From contig NZ_JARHUJ010000003.1 in assembly GCF_029223285.1 (NCBI RefSeq), forward strand, positions 186,001 through 250,000: 64,000 nucleotides of DNA, read 5' to 3'. Origin of the DNA: Paraflavitalea sp. CAU 1676 (GTDB taxonomy: Bacteria; Bacteroidota; Bacteroidia; Chitinophagales; Chitinophagaceae). The notes under the pieces are model-generated. The model saw nothing but the letters and a program-made list of their open reading frames with translations, had not been told where the DNA came from and did no database searches. Within the stretch, counting starts at the first letter, position 1, and each line of letters begins with the position of its first letter. The translations under genes were made by a program, and so were the position numbers. Positions 8,391 through 17,751 of the stretch are shown here, one piece after another.

Positions 8391-8630
8391 TTACTGCCTG
8401 ACCAGTTCGTTGAGTTTGGTCTTTACGGCTTTGGCTACTTCGCCGCGCCATGTGCGGGCATTAGCAAGGAAATAGTTAACGACACTGCGCCCGCTGTCGC
8501 AGCCGTAGTTATCGTTAATGCTTTGCAAATCGCTCATGGCATCGAGGTAAGGAATAGCACCGAAGTATACAGGCTGCCAGTCCTTGCGGATCACCTGCGC
8601 GATTTCTTGGAGATTGTCTGATAGTTGCAT
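8391..8630 (-). CDS. Small ICE protein, function unknown
   Basis: The start is placed at the ATG at 8630 (MQLSDNLQE, 79 aa). The longer in-frame start reads into low-complexity upstream DNA. The protein is helical and soluble, with a patch SINDNYGCDSG in the middle. It is probably the first gene of the minus-strand run that ends at 5784. Confidence 0.6.
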   Translation of the reverse strand: MQLSDNLQEIAQVIRKDWQPVYFGAIPYLDAMSDLQSINDNYGCDSGRSVVNYFLANARTWRGEVAKAVKTKLNELVRQ

Positions 8631-8996
8631 AAACCAAAAAGTTTGTGGTGAGTAAATGGCGGCACCAGCGCCGCGTTCTTTCTTTTTGGCACGCAAAGCG
8701 TTTCATTGCAGGACGGAGGCCGGAGAACGGCCCGCCAGAAAAAAATTTTGCCGACGAAGGAGGTGGGATTTTTTTCCAGGGATGTTCGTAGGCTCGGAGT
8801 AATGCAATACTGTATCTGTAAAACAGGAGAAGTAAAAGGTTGCTGTGCAGGAAGGCGTACAAGAGTGCGACGCAACGGAGGCTGACCAAAGAAAAAAAGG
8901 TGATTTCACCCTGCCTTTGTATTCTACCAGGATTTTAATTTGTGGCACCAGTAATTCGGGAGCCAAACCAATTCAGAGAATACCAAATCAACTGAT
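8631..8996. other. Intergenic stretch without a supported gene
   Basis: This 366-bp region separates the minus-strand small-gene run from the plus-strand cargo. It contains a short GC hairpin (GCGGC-acca-GCGCCGC near 8660) and purine-rich tracts. Several overlapping minus-strand frames are open here but show no protein-like composition. It probably holds the promoter of the minus-strand run. Confidence 0.5.
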
Positions 8997-10130
8997 ATGA
9001 AAAAAATATTATTATTTATTCTTGGAATATTTCCGGTCACCATCTATTGCCAGGAAATAATTGTAGCAGTAACGCCGAACTCATTGACCGCTCAGAAATA
9101 CGACAACGAAAAACTCATCATTCCCATCGAAATCACCCTTACCCTTACAGCAGGATCAATACCTCAATCGGCACCCTTATCAATCCCAATAGCTGCTAGT
9201 TTTCAACGAACCGACGTACCGGCAAGCATGGAACTCAATTCAGGAGATTATGGACAATTGTTATTTGAGAATTTGCAGACCAGTGTCGAGTTTAAGGTGA
9301 AAGAATTTCAACAAAAAGTAACAGTGTATGTAATCGTTCCGGCGGGCCTTTCTATCGGTAGCAACAAAGCGATCAAGCTATCATTAACCGTTAACGGCAC
9401 TATATCAGTTACCAAGCAGATAAATATAGAACCTGCTAATGACCGCATCTACAGACTGAATGATTACATGGGAAGAAATTCAACGATACAACTGGATGAG
9501 GTGACGAAAGTAACATCGGCTAACAATATTCTCACCGTCTCGGGTTACAAAAATGGCGGCTTCACCAAGCGTCAAGTAATTTTAGAAAAGCATCAGGTAT
9601 TGGGCATTATAAACTACTCCTACATTTTTGGAAACGGGTATTTTAGCAGTACCCCCTTCTCATTGGTGTCCGTTCCATTCAAAATGCGCCGCAAATTAAC
9701 AGTGCCACTCAACAAAACTGGTACACCGAAAGACAGCACATACGGAAGCACTGCCATGTCTGGCATTACCAACCTGGGTGTAAATATTGATTTATTCAAA
9801 AGAGTTACCGACCGCTACTTTGCCAGCGGCAAAAAATCTACGCATAAATGGAGTATTGGTTTTCTGATAACACCTGGCGTTGAAGAACTCAGTGCATCTT
9901 TGGTGAAAGACACTTCTATCGTTGGAGATAAAAAATCGAAGCAATTTTACCTGTCATTGGGCCTGTCTTTGTCTTATTCCTACAATGGACTTACATTTTT
10001 TGTAGTGCCTTATGCACGAGACTATGCTTTCAGCACAATCGGGAAACAATGGATCTACAATAAAGAACGCTGGTGGGGATTTGGAATCGGTGTAAGTCCA
10101 ACAGTATTTTCCCAACTGGTAAACAACTAA
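8997..10130 (+). CDS. Secreted or outer-membrane beta-rich protein, unknown
   Basis: The 377-aa protein starts with a clear Sec signal peptide (MKKILLFILGIFPVTIYCQ, cleavage near residue 19). The rest is rich in beta-strand-forming segments. The C-terminal third alternates hydrophobic and polar residues (FYLSLGLSLSYSYNG, then TFFVVPYARDY), which suggests a small outer-membrane barrel or a surface protein. No catalytic motif is seen. It is monocistronic and is the first cargo gene after the maintenance block. Confidence 0.75.
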   Translation: MKKILLFILGIFPVTIYCQEIIVAVTPNSLTAQKYDNEKLIIPIEITLTLTAGSIPQSAPLSIPIAASFQRTDVPASMELNSGDYGQLLFENLQTSVEFKVKEFQQKVTVYVIVPAGLSIGSNKAIKLSLTVNGTISVTKQINIEPANDRIYRLNDYMGRNSTIQLDEVTKVTSANNILTVSGYKNGGFTKRQVILEKHQVLGIINYSYIFGNGYFSSTPFSLVSVPFKMRRKLTVPLNKTGTPKDSTYGSTAMSGITNLGVNIDLFKRVTDRYFASGKKSTHKWSIGFLITPGVEELSASLVKDTSIVGDKKSKQFYLSLGLSLSYSYNGLTFFVVPYARDYAFSTIGKQWIYNKERWWGFGIGVSPTVFSQLVNN

Positions 10131-10368
10131 CAACTATGGGAAAATCCTTTTACCGGCCAAGCTAATCACACCTGAAATAGTATTAGATCGGTCCATCAAA
10201 AATATTCACACCCAAAATGCAGAAATTCCCGCTATCAGCACTGCGGGCAGAAGCAATATTTACAAACGGCAAGCGCTAAAACGCCGTGAAAACCAGAGAT
10301 ATGAGAGAAAGCGTGTCGATGTGACAAAAAAAATATTTTGCTCACCACCACTTCGGTCTGTAACTTGA

Positions 10369-10983
10369 ATGACAAGTGTAGCGCAATTCTCCTCCCACAT
10401 GAATCTACTAAGTTGCTATGTAAAATCAACACGGCAGGAAAGGCTCATAGAACTGCTGGCATCCTACTGCGGTTTTTGCACCGTGACCAGGGACGCACCG
10501 GTACCTGTACCACCGACTGATGTATTAGCCGATCCGCAACAGCCACCGTCAATGTACACAGTAAACGGTTGCGGAGATTGGGTCATTATTGAAGTGAACA
10601 GCATCTTAAAGCTCCATGAACTCGGTAGCATCCTTTCCAGTCAGCTCAATACATATTTTCTGCAAACCATATACTGCGCAGTCATTGAATATGCCTACCT
10701 GCTATTGTACCACAATGGAATATTGATTCGGGAAATTGAATCCAAAGGATACAAAACAGATCCAGACATCAACTACGGTGAACCGCTGCTATTTGAAGAC
10801 CAACCTGCCGGGCAATACTTTGACCTGGATACCATCGCTGACTACTGTCAGCACTGGGGTATCGACATCAACAACCTTTTTGAGCAGGATACTTGCGTGG
10901 TCCTGCAGGACAGCCGAAGCCAGCCGGTGATCCGCCTAGATCAGGAACAAGAGGTATTCAATCTTTTCTACCCACTTAGGTGA
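10369..10983 (+). CDS. Hypothetical cytoplasmic protein
   Basis: This 204-aa protein has an uncertain start (the ATG at 10399 is an alternative). The C-terminal part is acidic and contains a QPAGQYFDL segment. The AraC protein at 11275 has a similar QPAGQFFYE stretch. No domain is recognised. It is flanked by gaps of 238 and 291 bp and so stands alone. Confidence 0.55.
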   Translation: MTSVAQFSSHMNLLSCYVKSTRQERLIELLASYCGFCTVTRDAPVPVPPTDVLADPQQPPSMYTVNGCGDWVIIEVNSILKLHELGSILSSQLNTYFLQTIYCAVIEYAYLLLYHNGILIREIESKGYKTDPDINYGEPLLFEDQPAGQYFDLDTIADYCQHWGIDINNLFEQDTCVVLQDSRSQPVIRLDQEQEVFNLFYPLR

Positions 10984-11274
10984 TGCCAGTTGCTACAGAG
11001 GCGGTAATACATCTTCCGAAAAACGCATATAAAATGTTAAAACTCTTTACAGATTAGGACCAGATTAAAAAGCGTTTAAATCCCGCATGTATAACCGATT
11101 GTCAATCTTTCATCAAGGTATTAAAAGCTCCAAACCGTTACTGGGTGGGCATATGGAAATGCGGTAATAGTTTTATAAATTCGGTTACAGAAGCACGATA
11201 ATAGATCATACCCCTTGAAGATGTTCCGACTATAGAAGGATCGAGCAATCATCCAATACAATAACCCAAAGCCT

Positions 11275-12270
11275 ATGATAAGGATATCGGGAACTGAAGG
11301 GCCAATATACTTCAGGGTGTATGACCATGTTACTGCCCAAGTCAAACCAGACAGGCATATACCAGGTGCCACGGCCTATGAAGCTGCCCAGCCTGCCGGG
11401 CAATTCTTCTATGAAACATATGCTCAAAAGCATTACACCATCTTCAAAAGCATACTGAAGCCATCTAGGGATTTATTACTACACGTTGAATACCTGACAC
11501 CCTTTGTCGGCTTTCGTCTCATGGTAAAAGGGCACCTGCATTACCAGCTCAACGAAAAGAAATACTACCTGATGCAGGGACAGCTCAATTTTGTGACCGC
11601 TCCGAAGGTGGAAAGCATATTACACCTGATCAAAGGCCAGGATTACCATATGTTTGACCTGCAGGTCGATCCAGCCTTTATGGACCGGGTAGAACGAAAG
11701 TCGGAGGCTATTTTACAATTGCTCAATAAAGCCAGCGGTGAAGAAACGGCAGCGCTACATAATGGCCCTGGATTTGCCAGTGCCAAGGTGCTGGACGCGA
11801 TGGACGAACTCGTGAAAGATCCCGGCAATGAAGCCCTGGCTATCGAACTGATTGCACAGGTTATTGATGCAAGGACCATGAAGCGACTGCATCGTCCTAT
11901 TACTGAACCACAGGTAGAGAGCCTGTTCAAAGTAAAAGCACTGATCAAAGAGCAGATTGCCATCAAGCAGCACTTACGCGACTGGGCCCGTGCGGCAGGC
12001 ATGAACTTTACATATTTTAAGGAGCTGTTCAAAGTAGTGTTTGCTGTCACGCCGTATCACTACTTGTTGTATGAACGTATCCGGGAAGCCAAGCGGATGA
12101 TCCGGTACTATCCTCATCTTACACTCGCTGAAATAGCCATTGCGTGTGGGTTTGCCAATTACAACAACCTGCGCAGGAACTTTCTCACCATCGAGCGTAT
12201 GACACTTACCAGGTGGCTGAAGTTGTCGGACATTTCGACGGTATTATTTATGTTAGAATTTTTCGCCTAA
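11275..12270 (+). CDS. AraC-family transcriptional regulator
   Basis: This 331-aa protein has the AraC double helix-turn-helix at the C-terminus (about residues 225-315). The second helix-turn-helix reads LAEIAIACGFANYNNLRRNF, the typical AraC signature. The N-terminal 200 residues would be the effector or dimerisation domain and match no family I can name. The small membrane-protein gene at 12506 follows on the same strand and is a plausible target, but this is inference. Confidence 0.88.
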   Translation: MIRISGTEGPIYFRVYDHVTAQVKPDRHIPGATAYEAAQPAGQFFYETYAQKHYTIFKSILKPSRDLLLHVEYLTPFVGFRLMVKGHLHYQLNEKKYYLMQGQLNFVTAPKVESILHLIKGQDYHMFDLQVDPAFMDRVERKSEAILQLLNKASGEETAALHNGPGFASAKVLDAMDELVKDPGNEALAIELIAQVIDARTMKRLHRPITEPQVESLFKVKALIKEQIAIKQHLRDWARAAGMNFTYFKELFKVVFAVTPYHYLLYERIREAKRMIRYYPHLTLAEIAIACGFANYNNLRRNFLTIERMTLTRWLKLSDISTVLFMLEFFA

Positions 12271-12505
12271 CACAAAAGCAGAAAAACACAGCAAATAGGC
12301 AAATACTCGCAAGCACCACTTTGGAGCACGCGCAGCACCAGTATATTTGTCCTGATGGAAGGTGCTCGAACAGTGGCAAGTCGAATTGTACAGCAACTGC
12401 GCAGTGAAGGAGCCGCTACAATACCTCCAGTTTACCGATACAAGAATTTCCAGCGAACAAGGTGGTGGACCCTACAGCGGTCCTGATACACAAAAAAGTA
12501 ATGCG

Positions 12506-12937
12506 ATGGCAAAGAGTAGAATGACCCTGCGTGATCTGATGCAGGCAGTGACGGTGGGCTATTACGGGTATGAGGCCATGCAGAAGATGTTGAACTATGA
12601 GGCATTCGCTGCCTGGTGCAACGGACTGCCTTATCTGGGTGAAATTGGCCCGGTGCTGGCATTTGTGGTCGTCGCCATCGAGGTCCTGATAGCCATACTG
12701 GTCCCATTCGGCAGGCAACGAATGGCAATGGTACTGACAGTCGTCTGCAGCATAGCCTTCACAGTTTACCACTGCATAGCACTCAGTGCCGATTGGTTTT
12801 ATCTGCCTTTCCACCAATACTGGCCGGGCATGACCTGGCTGAGCCGGATGTTGATCACCCTTGCTACAGCCTGGATTGGCTGGTGGTGGGTAAAAAGTGA
12901 TGCGTCCCAAAAGAAGAGTGAAGTAAGATCTTATTAG
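12506..12937 (+). CDS. Small integral membrane protein (DoxX/MauE-like)
   Basis: I start this at the ATG at 12506 (143 aa), because the upstream in-frame extension lacks protein-like composition. Four hydrophobic segments are visible. They include VLAFVVVAIEVLIAILVPF and the C-terminal TLATAWIGWWWV, in the arrangement of DoxX or MauE four-helix proteins. No cysteine pair or quinone-binding motif is recognised. It lies downstream of the AraC regulator and upstream of a small secreted protein. Confidence 0.62.
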   Translation: MAKSRMTLRDLMQAVTVGYYGYEAMQKMLNYEAFAAWCNGLPYLGEIGPVLAFVVVAIEVLIAILVPFGRQRMAMVLTVVCSIAFTVYHCIALSADWFYLPFHQYWPGMTWLSRMLITLATAWIGWWWVKSDASQKKSEVRSY

Positions 12938-13027
12938 GCTGGCGGTCCTGCGACCGGCCTGATACAGCAGGAAGGGGAATGCTGATGCCTCTATACAGCA
13001 AGTAAGCACAATTAAAAACCGTGTTGA

Positions 13028-13300
13028 ATGAAACGAAGATTTGGATGGTTAACGGCTGTTGCGCTGGTAGCTGCAAAAACCACGGCCCTGGCAGGGCACA
13101 AGAAGTTTGCGAACAGTAATGTGTACGCTGATATCAGTGGCACAAAAGTCCTGGTAGCAAACTCCACATCGATGCCAGGTTTGAAAACGACGGGTACCAA
13201 CCAGACGAAGCTCACATCGAGCATCAATGGTACTACCCAGTATAACCTGTTTACCCACGACGGTACGAACTACATACCGGTGTATACAAACGGGTTCTAA
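13028..13300 (+). CDS. Small secreted protein, unknown
   Basis: This 90-aa protein has an N-terminal signal sequence (MKRRFGWLTAVALVAAKTTALAG). The mature part of about 67 residues is rich in Thr, Asn and Gly and has no cysteines. A strong terminator (13321-13353) follows immediately. The composition recalls small exported peptides of Bacteroidota, but no function is known. Confidence 0.62.
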   Translation: MKRRFGWLTAVALVAAKTTALAGHKKFANSNVYADISGTKVLVANSTSMPGLKTTGTNQTKLTSSINGTTQYNLFTHDGTNYIPVYTNGF

Positions 13301-13320
13301 GCCATAGTTGGCAAAATGAA

Positions 13321-13353
13321 AACCGGCCTTCGAAAGGGGAGGCCGGTTTTTTT
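13321..13353 (+). terminator. Rho-independent terminator
   Basis: AACCGGCC (13321-13328) pairs with GGCCGGTT (13341-13348) around a 12-nt loop and is followed by a run of seven T's. It ends the small secreted-protein gene at 13300. Confidence 0.9.
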
Positions 13354-13494
13354 AAAAGAAAATATGAATTCGATCAGGCAAGAATCTGGAAGATTAAGAA
13401 GCACTATTATTGGGTAACATAATGTGCTTATGATTTTGAGGGCAAAACGCAGGAGGAATACATTTACTCCTGATACTAACAGTCAGTCGATCGA

Positions 13495-13899
13495 TCACTT
13501 TGCAATAGGTTCATGTTTGTGTGCCAGTTCATAGGCTTCCGGAACGACCAAATACTTGTACTGCATTTCATGGTGATTACAAAATACGGTTTCGCTTTGA
13601 ATGGCTTTGCCTTCACCGTAAACTTCCTTCACAAATTGCTCGACGATTTCATGACAGATGGATTCACCGGAAAGTCCAGTCACTTTTGCGACTTTGAGGC
13701 GCTCTTCACCGTCGATACTACATCTTACTACAATTGTCTGATATCGATGTGGATCAATGTCTGGATGCAAGCCTATTTTGCCATGCTTAAAAGGCGACGG
13801 CATATCCACCACGCATTTTTGAAACTCTCCATGAACGGTTACCCGAACCGTCACTTCTTCGCCGCTTTGGACAATTTTAAACTGTAATTTTTTTTCCAT
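13495..13899 (-). CDS. Hypothetical protein, third gene of methyltransferase cassette
   Basis: This 134-aa soluble protein has a beta-rich N-terminus (KLQFKIVQSGEEVTVRVTV) and a helical C-terminal half. It has no recognised motif. It lies 54 nt downstream of the 402-aa gene and on the same strand, so the three genes from 15818 to 13495 probably form one transcript. Confidence 0.62.
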   Translation of the reverse strand: MEKKLQFKIVQSGEEVTVRVTVHGEFQKCVVDMPSPFKHGKIGLHPDIDPHRYQTIVVRCSIDGEERLKVAKVTGLSGESICHEIVEQFVKEVYGEGKAIQSETVFCNHHEMQYKYLVVPEAYELAHKHEPIAK

Positions 13900-13953
13900 T
13901 TTTAAAAAATAAATAATTAAAGAAACAAATCCGTAAATGTGTAAAATATCTTA

Positions 13954-15162
13954 TCACCTTCCTTGTAGCAACTTTTTGTAAGGGCCCCGCACGAATTGGT
14001 TCGGCTTCCACTCTTTGGCTATCTGATCAATAACGTAGGCATCGAACACACCTATTGCGGGATTAACCAACAAGCTGGCCACCGGAGCGATAGCGGAAGT
14101 AATGGTTTGAAGCCCAGTAAAGAAATAGAAACGCATATCCTTCCAGCCGATACGTTCTAAAACAGTCTTTTCCTCCACTTTTTCCTGATACTCGTACATA
14201 AGATCATGATTTTCAGGAAGATCTCTCAACCATTCTTTAAACCGAGCGGCTTTGCGCAAGGCTGGTAATACAGCTTTAACATGTAACCGTTTACTGTTAA
14301 TGGCATCCCTGATCGCCCAAGATTCATTGAACTGGGCAAGGTGGAAACGAGATAGGTTTTCGGCTGAATGTTGTGATCTATCCAATACTGCATCAATCTT
14401 TTGCCTTAATACGCGTGAACTGAATTCCGGCAGGCAAATTTCTGAGCCTGAGGAAGCCGTTACGTGCAGGTCGGCAGTGGCATTTATAAGCGAAAGCACA
14501 GGTGAAGTTTCGCCAAATGACTGATCAGCAGCCCCTTGCAAATTTGTATGAACTCTAAAAAATTGTTGGCTGAGAAATTCAATCTCATAGCGGCGATCAC
14601 CAACAGGCATAATAATGCCTGGATAATGCTCTTTAAGGGTTTCATCCCGGGCAACACGTAAAAAGTCCTTATCCTGTAGCTGCTCGACCATAGATGTCTT
14701 AATTGTAAAGGGCAATTCATGTACACCGATGTGACGTGCTATTTTTTTGGAAAATTTCCCGGCTTTGCTTTCATCGCCTGTGACTCTTAATGCCTCAGCA
14801 TAAAGCTCCTTTTCAATGTCGAAATCAGCAAGTCCAAGCGTATCAACCCAGTAAGTGCCGTCTCCAGCCATACCAACAGTAGGCATAGAATTATTGTAGA
14901 GGATCTTCAAGCCCTGGTACTTCAGGAGTTCTTCTAACACTTCAGGGGCGGCTAACTTAACTAGTTCGCTAACGGCAGCCCTGTTGATGTGAACGGTGGT
15001 AGACTGGTAAAAGAACATATTCTCGATCACCATGCCGAAATCCATAGGCACACCCTCCGTACTGTTCGGGCGAATCAGTATAGATTGAAACAATCGTGTA
15101 AATTTTGTTGAGGCGCAAAGATCGACAAAGTGGCGAATTGCGCAATTCATTTTTCTATACAC
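13954..15162 (-). CDS. Hypothetical 402-aa protein in methyltransferase cassette
   Basis: This protein of about 402 aa has an uncertain start (an internal ATG at 15045 would give 363 aa). It is mostly helical in the second half. A weakly hydrophobic stretch near residues 355-375 (FYFFTGLQTITSAIAPVASL) could be a membrane-associated helix. I recognise no family. The gene is 47 nt downstream of the methyltransferase and 54 nt upstream of the 134-aa gene. The accessory location suggests a defence or competition function, which is only a guess. Confidence 0.6.
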   Translation of the reverse strand: MYRKMNCAIRHFVDLCASTKFTRLFQSILIRPNSTEGVPMDFGMVIENMFFYQSTTVHINRAAVSELVKLAAPEVLEELLKYQGLKILYNNSMPTVGMAGDGTYWVDTLGLADFDIEKELYAEALRVTGDESKAGKFSKKIARHIGVHELPFTIKTSMVEQLQDKDFLRVARDETLKEHYPGIIMPVGDRRYEIEFLSQQFFRVHTNLQGAADQSFGETSPVLSLINATADLHVTASSGSEICLPEFSSRVLRQKIDAVLDRSQHSAENLSRFHLAQFNESWAIRDAINSKRLHVKAVLPALRKAARFKEWLRDLPENHDLMYEYQEKVEEKTVLERIGWKDMRFYFFTGLQTITSAIAPVASLLVNPAIGVFDAYVIDQIAKEWKPNQFVRGPYKKLLQGR

Positions 15163-15209
15163 TTGATAATCAATCAGTATAAATAAAAAAACCTATATGC
15201 ATTTGGTGC

Positions 15210-15818
15210 TCATTTCCTGATAGTGAGGATAATGCTATCGTCGGTTTTTGAGGTATAACGATCCAGTACGGCGAATTGTGTATTGATTTCGGTTACGAAA
15301 TGCTCGTAATTAGCAAGGAAGAACACTTGGCTGGGATTGACTTTGTTCTCGAAAACATTGTCGCCACGATCCACCGCGTATTCAGATCGAATTATATTCA
15401 CATTATCGGAATGATTAACCTGAAGGTATAGCAGACCACCTTGCTCCAGTCCCATATGCATTCTGTTTATTAGAACGTATTTTTCAGAATCAGGAAAGAA
15501 GTGCAATACATTACGGCAGATAATAAAATTATGAAGCTCCCCTCCAAAATTGTATTGTTGCAGATCAGCCTGTTGTATTCTATAGCGATTTACAAAATGA
15601 GCCTTTTTTAAAGGTGTGCGTCCAGCTTTCGCAGCTACATTAAAATAAGTTGAGTATAATCTGGATTGATCAACTGCCATGTCAATACCCTGCAGTAACC
15701 TTATTTCTGAATCCTCGAAACACATAAGGTCATGCAAAGCTCCGCACCCTACATCGAGGACAGATGAACTACCGTGGATGTCGTCCTTATGAGTTTCAAA
15801 GAGATTGGTCCGTATCAT
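15210..15818 (-). CDS. Class I SAM-dependent methyltransferase
   Basis: This 202-aa protein has a Rossmann methyltransferase core. Motif I is VLDVGCG near residue 20. An acidic residue follows beta 2 (GIDMAV), a QADLQ motif II/III region comes next, and FIICRNVLHFF corresponds to motif IV and post-IV. The short length and lack of a target-recognition domain argue against a DNA-modifying enzyme. It could be a small-molecule or regulatory methyltransferase. It is the first gene of a three-gene minus-strand cassette. Confidence 0.78.
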   Translation of the reverse strand: MIRTNLFETHKDDIHGSSSVLDVGCGALHDLMCFEDSEIRLLQGIDMAVDQSRLYSTYFNVAAKAGRTPLKKAHFVNRYRIQQADLQQYNFGGELHNFIICRNVLHFFPDSEKYVLINRMHMGLEQGGLLYLQVNHSDNVNIIRSEYAVDRGDNVFENKVNPSQVFFLANYEHFVTEINTQFAVLDRYTSKTDDSIILTIRK

Positions 15819-16006
15819 ACTTTAATTTATGAATATTGCCACGTTTTAAGAAAGATTAGGTTACTAATATACAATGATGTAGTAACACTTGAAATTTCAC
15901 CTACTCAATCACACTATAAATCCAATCAGGAATGTGCCATTACCTACGGTAAACCTTATTGCATACTGTGTATTTTTATTATATTGAGAAGCATTAAATC
16001 AGCATC

Positions 16007-16777
16007 ATGAGTGACTTACAGACAATTCACAAAAACTGTCGAGAGATATTTCTGAAAGGATTTTTTGAAACAAATGAGCAAGGAGAATTACAGGTGCATG
16101 GGCAATCCAGGGCCTGCAAAGTTTACCAAACACTAACTGACGGGGATGAAAGCAGACAAGATTGCATTGGAGAGAACTTCAATCAATTGATACAAAAAGT
16201 GAAAGACAATTGGTTTGCTCGTGATGCCCATTGGGATCTCGACTACTACTTCTTTACATATATTTTCTGGCTATACCTTTTCGTAGAAAGATATGAGATA
16301 ATTTTTGAAGTCATCAACAGAGACGGAAAATCAAAGTTGTTCAATGATTTCAAGCAGCACAACTTTAAAACATTGCTTAAAATAACGAAGTGGGCTAACT
16401 TCATTAAGCATCCGAAAGAATTCCTATTTACACATTGGCCACAATATTACGTAGAAAGTGAACCTGGAATAAAATTGAAGAAAGGGGACCTGAAGATAGA
16501 TACAGCTTTTATTTTCAAGCATTATACAAGCGAGAAAAACGAAAGGCCCGTCGTTCTTGAAAACAATAGCAGCGTTTTTGTTGAAATACCTAATTTGGAA
16601 AGTCTGACCAGCGACTTCTGTAAGGAAATGAATATATTCTTTGATTTCATCTGCTGCAATAAAGTAGTAGCAGATTTTCTGAAAAAGAAATCAACTATTG
16701 AAAACCACTACTATTACGAAGATGAAGACGTAAGTTCAGACACTATTGTACCAAGCACCGACATCCACACGACATAA
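16007..16777 (+). CDS. Hypothetical protein paired with DUF4238 gene
   Basis: This 256-aa protein is rich in aromatic residues, Lys and Glu and is encoded by AT-rich DNA unlike the flanks. Aromatic stretches such as HWDLDYYFFTYIFWLYLF resemble a hydrophobic core helix rather than a classical membrane anchor. No known domain is recognised. It starts a two-gene unit, since the DUF4238 gene begins 29 nt after its stop. Confidence 0.62.
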   Translation: MSDLQTIHKNCREIFLKGFFETNEQGELQVHGQSRACKVYQTLTDGDESRQDCIGENFNQLIQKVKDNWFARDAHWDLDYYFFTYIFWLYLFVERYEIIFEVINRDGKSKLFNDFKQHNFKTLLKITKWANFIKHPKEFLFTHWPQYYVESEPGIKLKKGDLKIDTAFIFKHYTSEKNERPVVLENNSSVFVEIPNLESLTSDFCKEMNIFFDFICCNKVVADFLKKKSTIENHYYYEDEDVSSDTIVPSTDIHTT

Positions 16778-16805
16778 TAAGCTACAATTATGAAATACAA
16801 TAAGG

Positions 16806-17705
16806 ATGAGCCTTTCTAAAAACCAACACTTTCTTCCGGTATTTTATCTTAATCAATTTACTGATGCAGAGGGCTGCTTTTACATATTTGATGTAAAAAG
16901 AAAAGCATTCAAGAAGGGTGGTAAGAAATTCCACCCCAACTCCCATTTCTATGAAATTCACTCAAATACAACTTCTGACGGCACAGCCACATCCGATTTT
17001 ATTGAAAAGAACTATACAAAACACGATACAGAATTAGCAGCCATATTTAGAAAAGTTAACGAAGCAGATGAAGATTCTAAAATCAACCTTAGCTCTCATG
17101 AGTGGACCTATCTTCAATATTACATTAGTATTCTCCATTGGAGGCTTCCCTGTTATCGAGAATCTTTGAAAAACCGAATTAATAAGGCTGACACATTGAA
17201 GCAAGTTGGCTTAATGTTAAAAGAAATCGCAACAGATACAAAAATTGAAGATCATAGGGTTGAAGAATTATTGAATCGACTAAAATCTAGCGACGATTTC
17301 TCAAAATTTTACAAGGCAATGGTTCCAGGCCACACCTATTCTGAAATATTCAACAAGGAAAATGATTTTGCTCATATTCGAGAATTCCCACACGAACTTC
17401 CGAGATTGGTAAGCGACAATCCCATTATATATCGTAATCCGGGTAAGGTGTCGATTCATACGGACGATCTGATTTTCCCATTGACGCCCAAACGGTTACT
17501 TTTGAGGAACAAGATGTCCCAAATTTCCTTACTTAGTACAGTGCGACTATATGCAGATATATTTTTCCTGGTTCAGGCTAACGATTACGTAGCCTGTACT
17601 GACTTGAATTATCCATATACTCTTTTGGCGTATTATGAAAAGCACTATAAAAGCATAGATGAATTACGGCAATCTTTATTTGCCCAAATAATTCCAAGAC
17701 AATGA
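16806..17705 (+). CDS. DUF4238-family protein
   Basis: The 299-aa protein opens with SKNQHFLPVFYLNQFTD, the QH-x-x-P-x-(F/Y)YL-x-x-F pattern that marks DUF4238. The central helical part has a conserved-looking HW-x-LP stretch (ISILHWRLPCYRES). Late in the protein, PRLVSDNPIIY and FPLTPKRLLL also fit the family. The function of DUF4238 is not established. Members often sit in accessory and defence-rich DNA, and this one is in AT-rich cargo paired with an unknown gene. Confidence 0.75.
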   Translation: MSLSKNQHFLPVFYLNQFTDAEGCFYIFDVKRKAFKKGGKKFHPNSHFYEIHSNTTSDGTATSDFIEKNYTKHDTELAAIFRKVNEADEDSKINLSSHEWTYLQYYISILHWRLPCYRESLKNRINKADTLKQVGLMLKEIATDTKIEDHRVEELLNRLKSSDDFSKFYKAMVPGHTYSEIFNKENDFAHIREFPHELPRLVSDNPIIYRNPGKVSIHTDDLIFPLTPKRLLLRNKMSQISLLSTVRLYADIFFLVQANDYVACTDLNYPYTLLAYYEKHYKSIDELRQSLFAQIIPRQ

Positions 17706-17751
17706 TGAAAGCGCTGTGCTTCGATGATCCTTTCGCTCCTATAGGAAGCAA

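Noticed and set aside
8515-8966. Several overlapping minus-strand frames in the gap before 8997
   Set aside because: They run through purine-rich low-complexity DNA in several frames at once, and none has a plausible start or composition.
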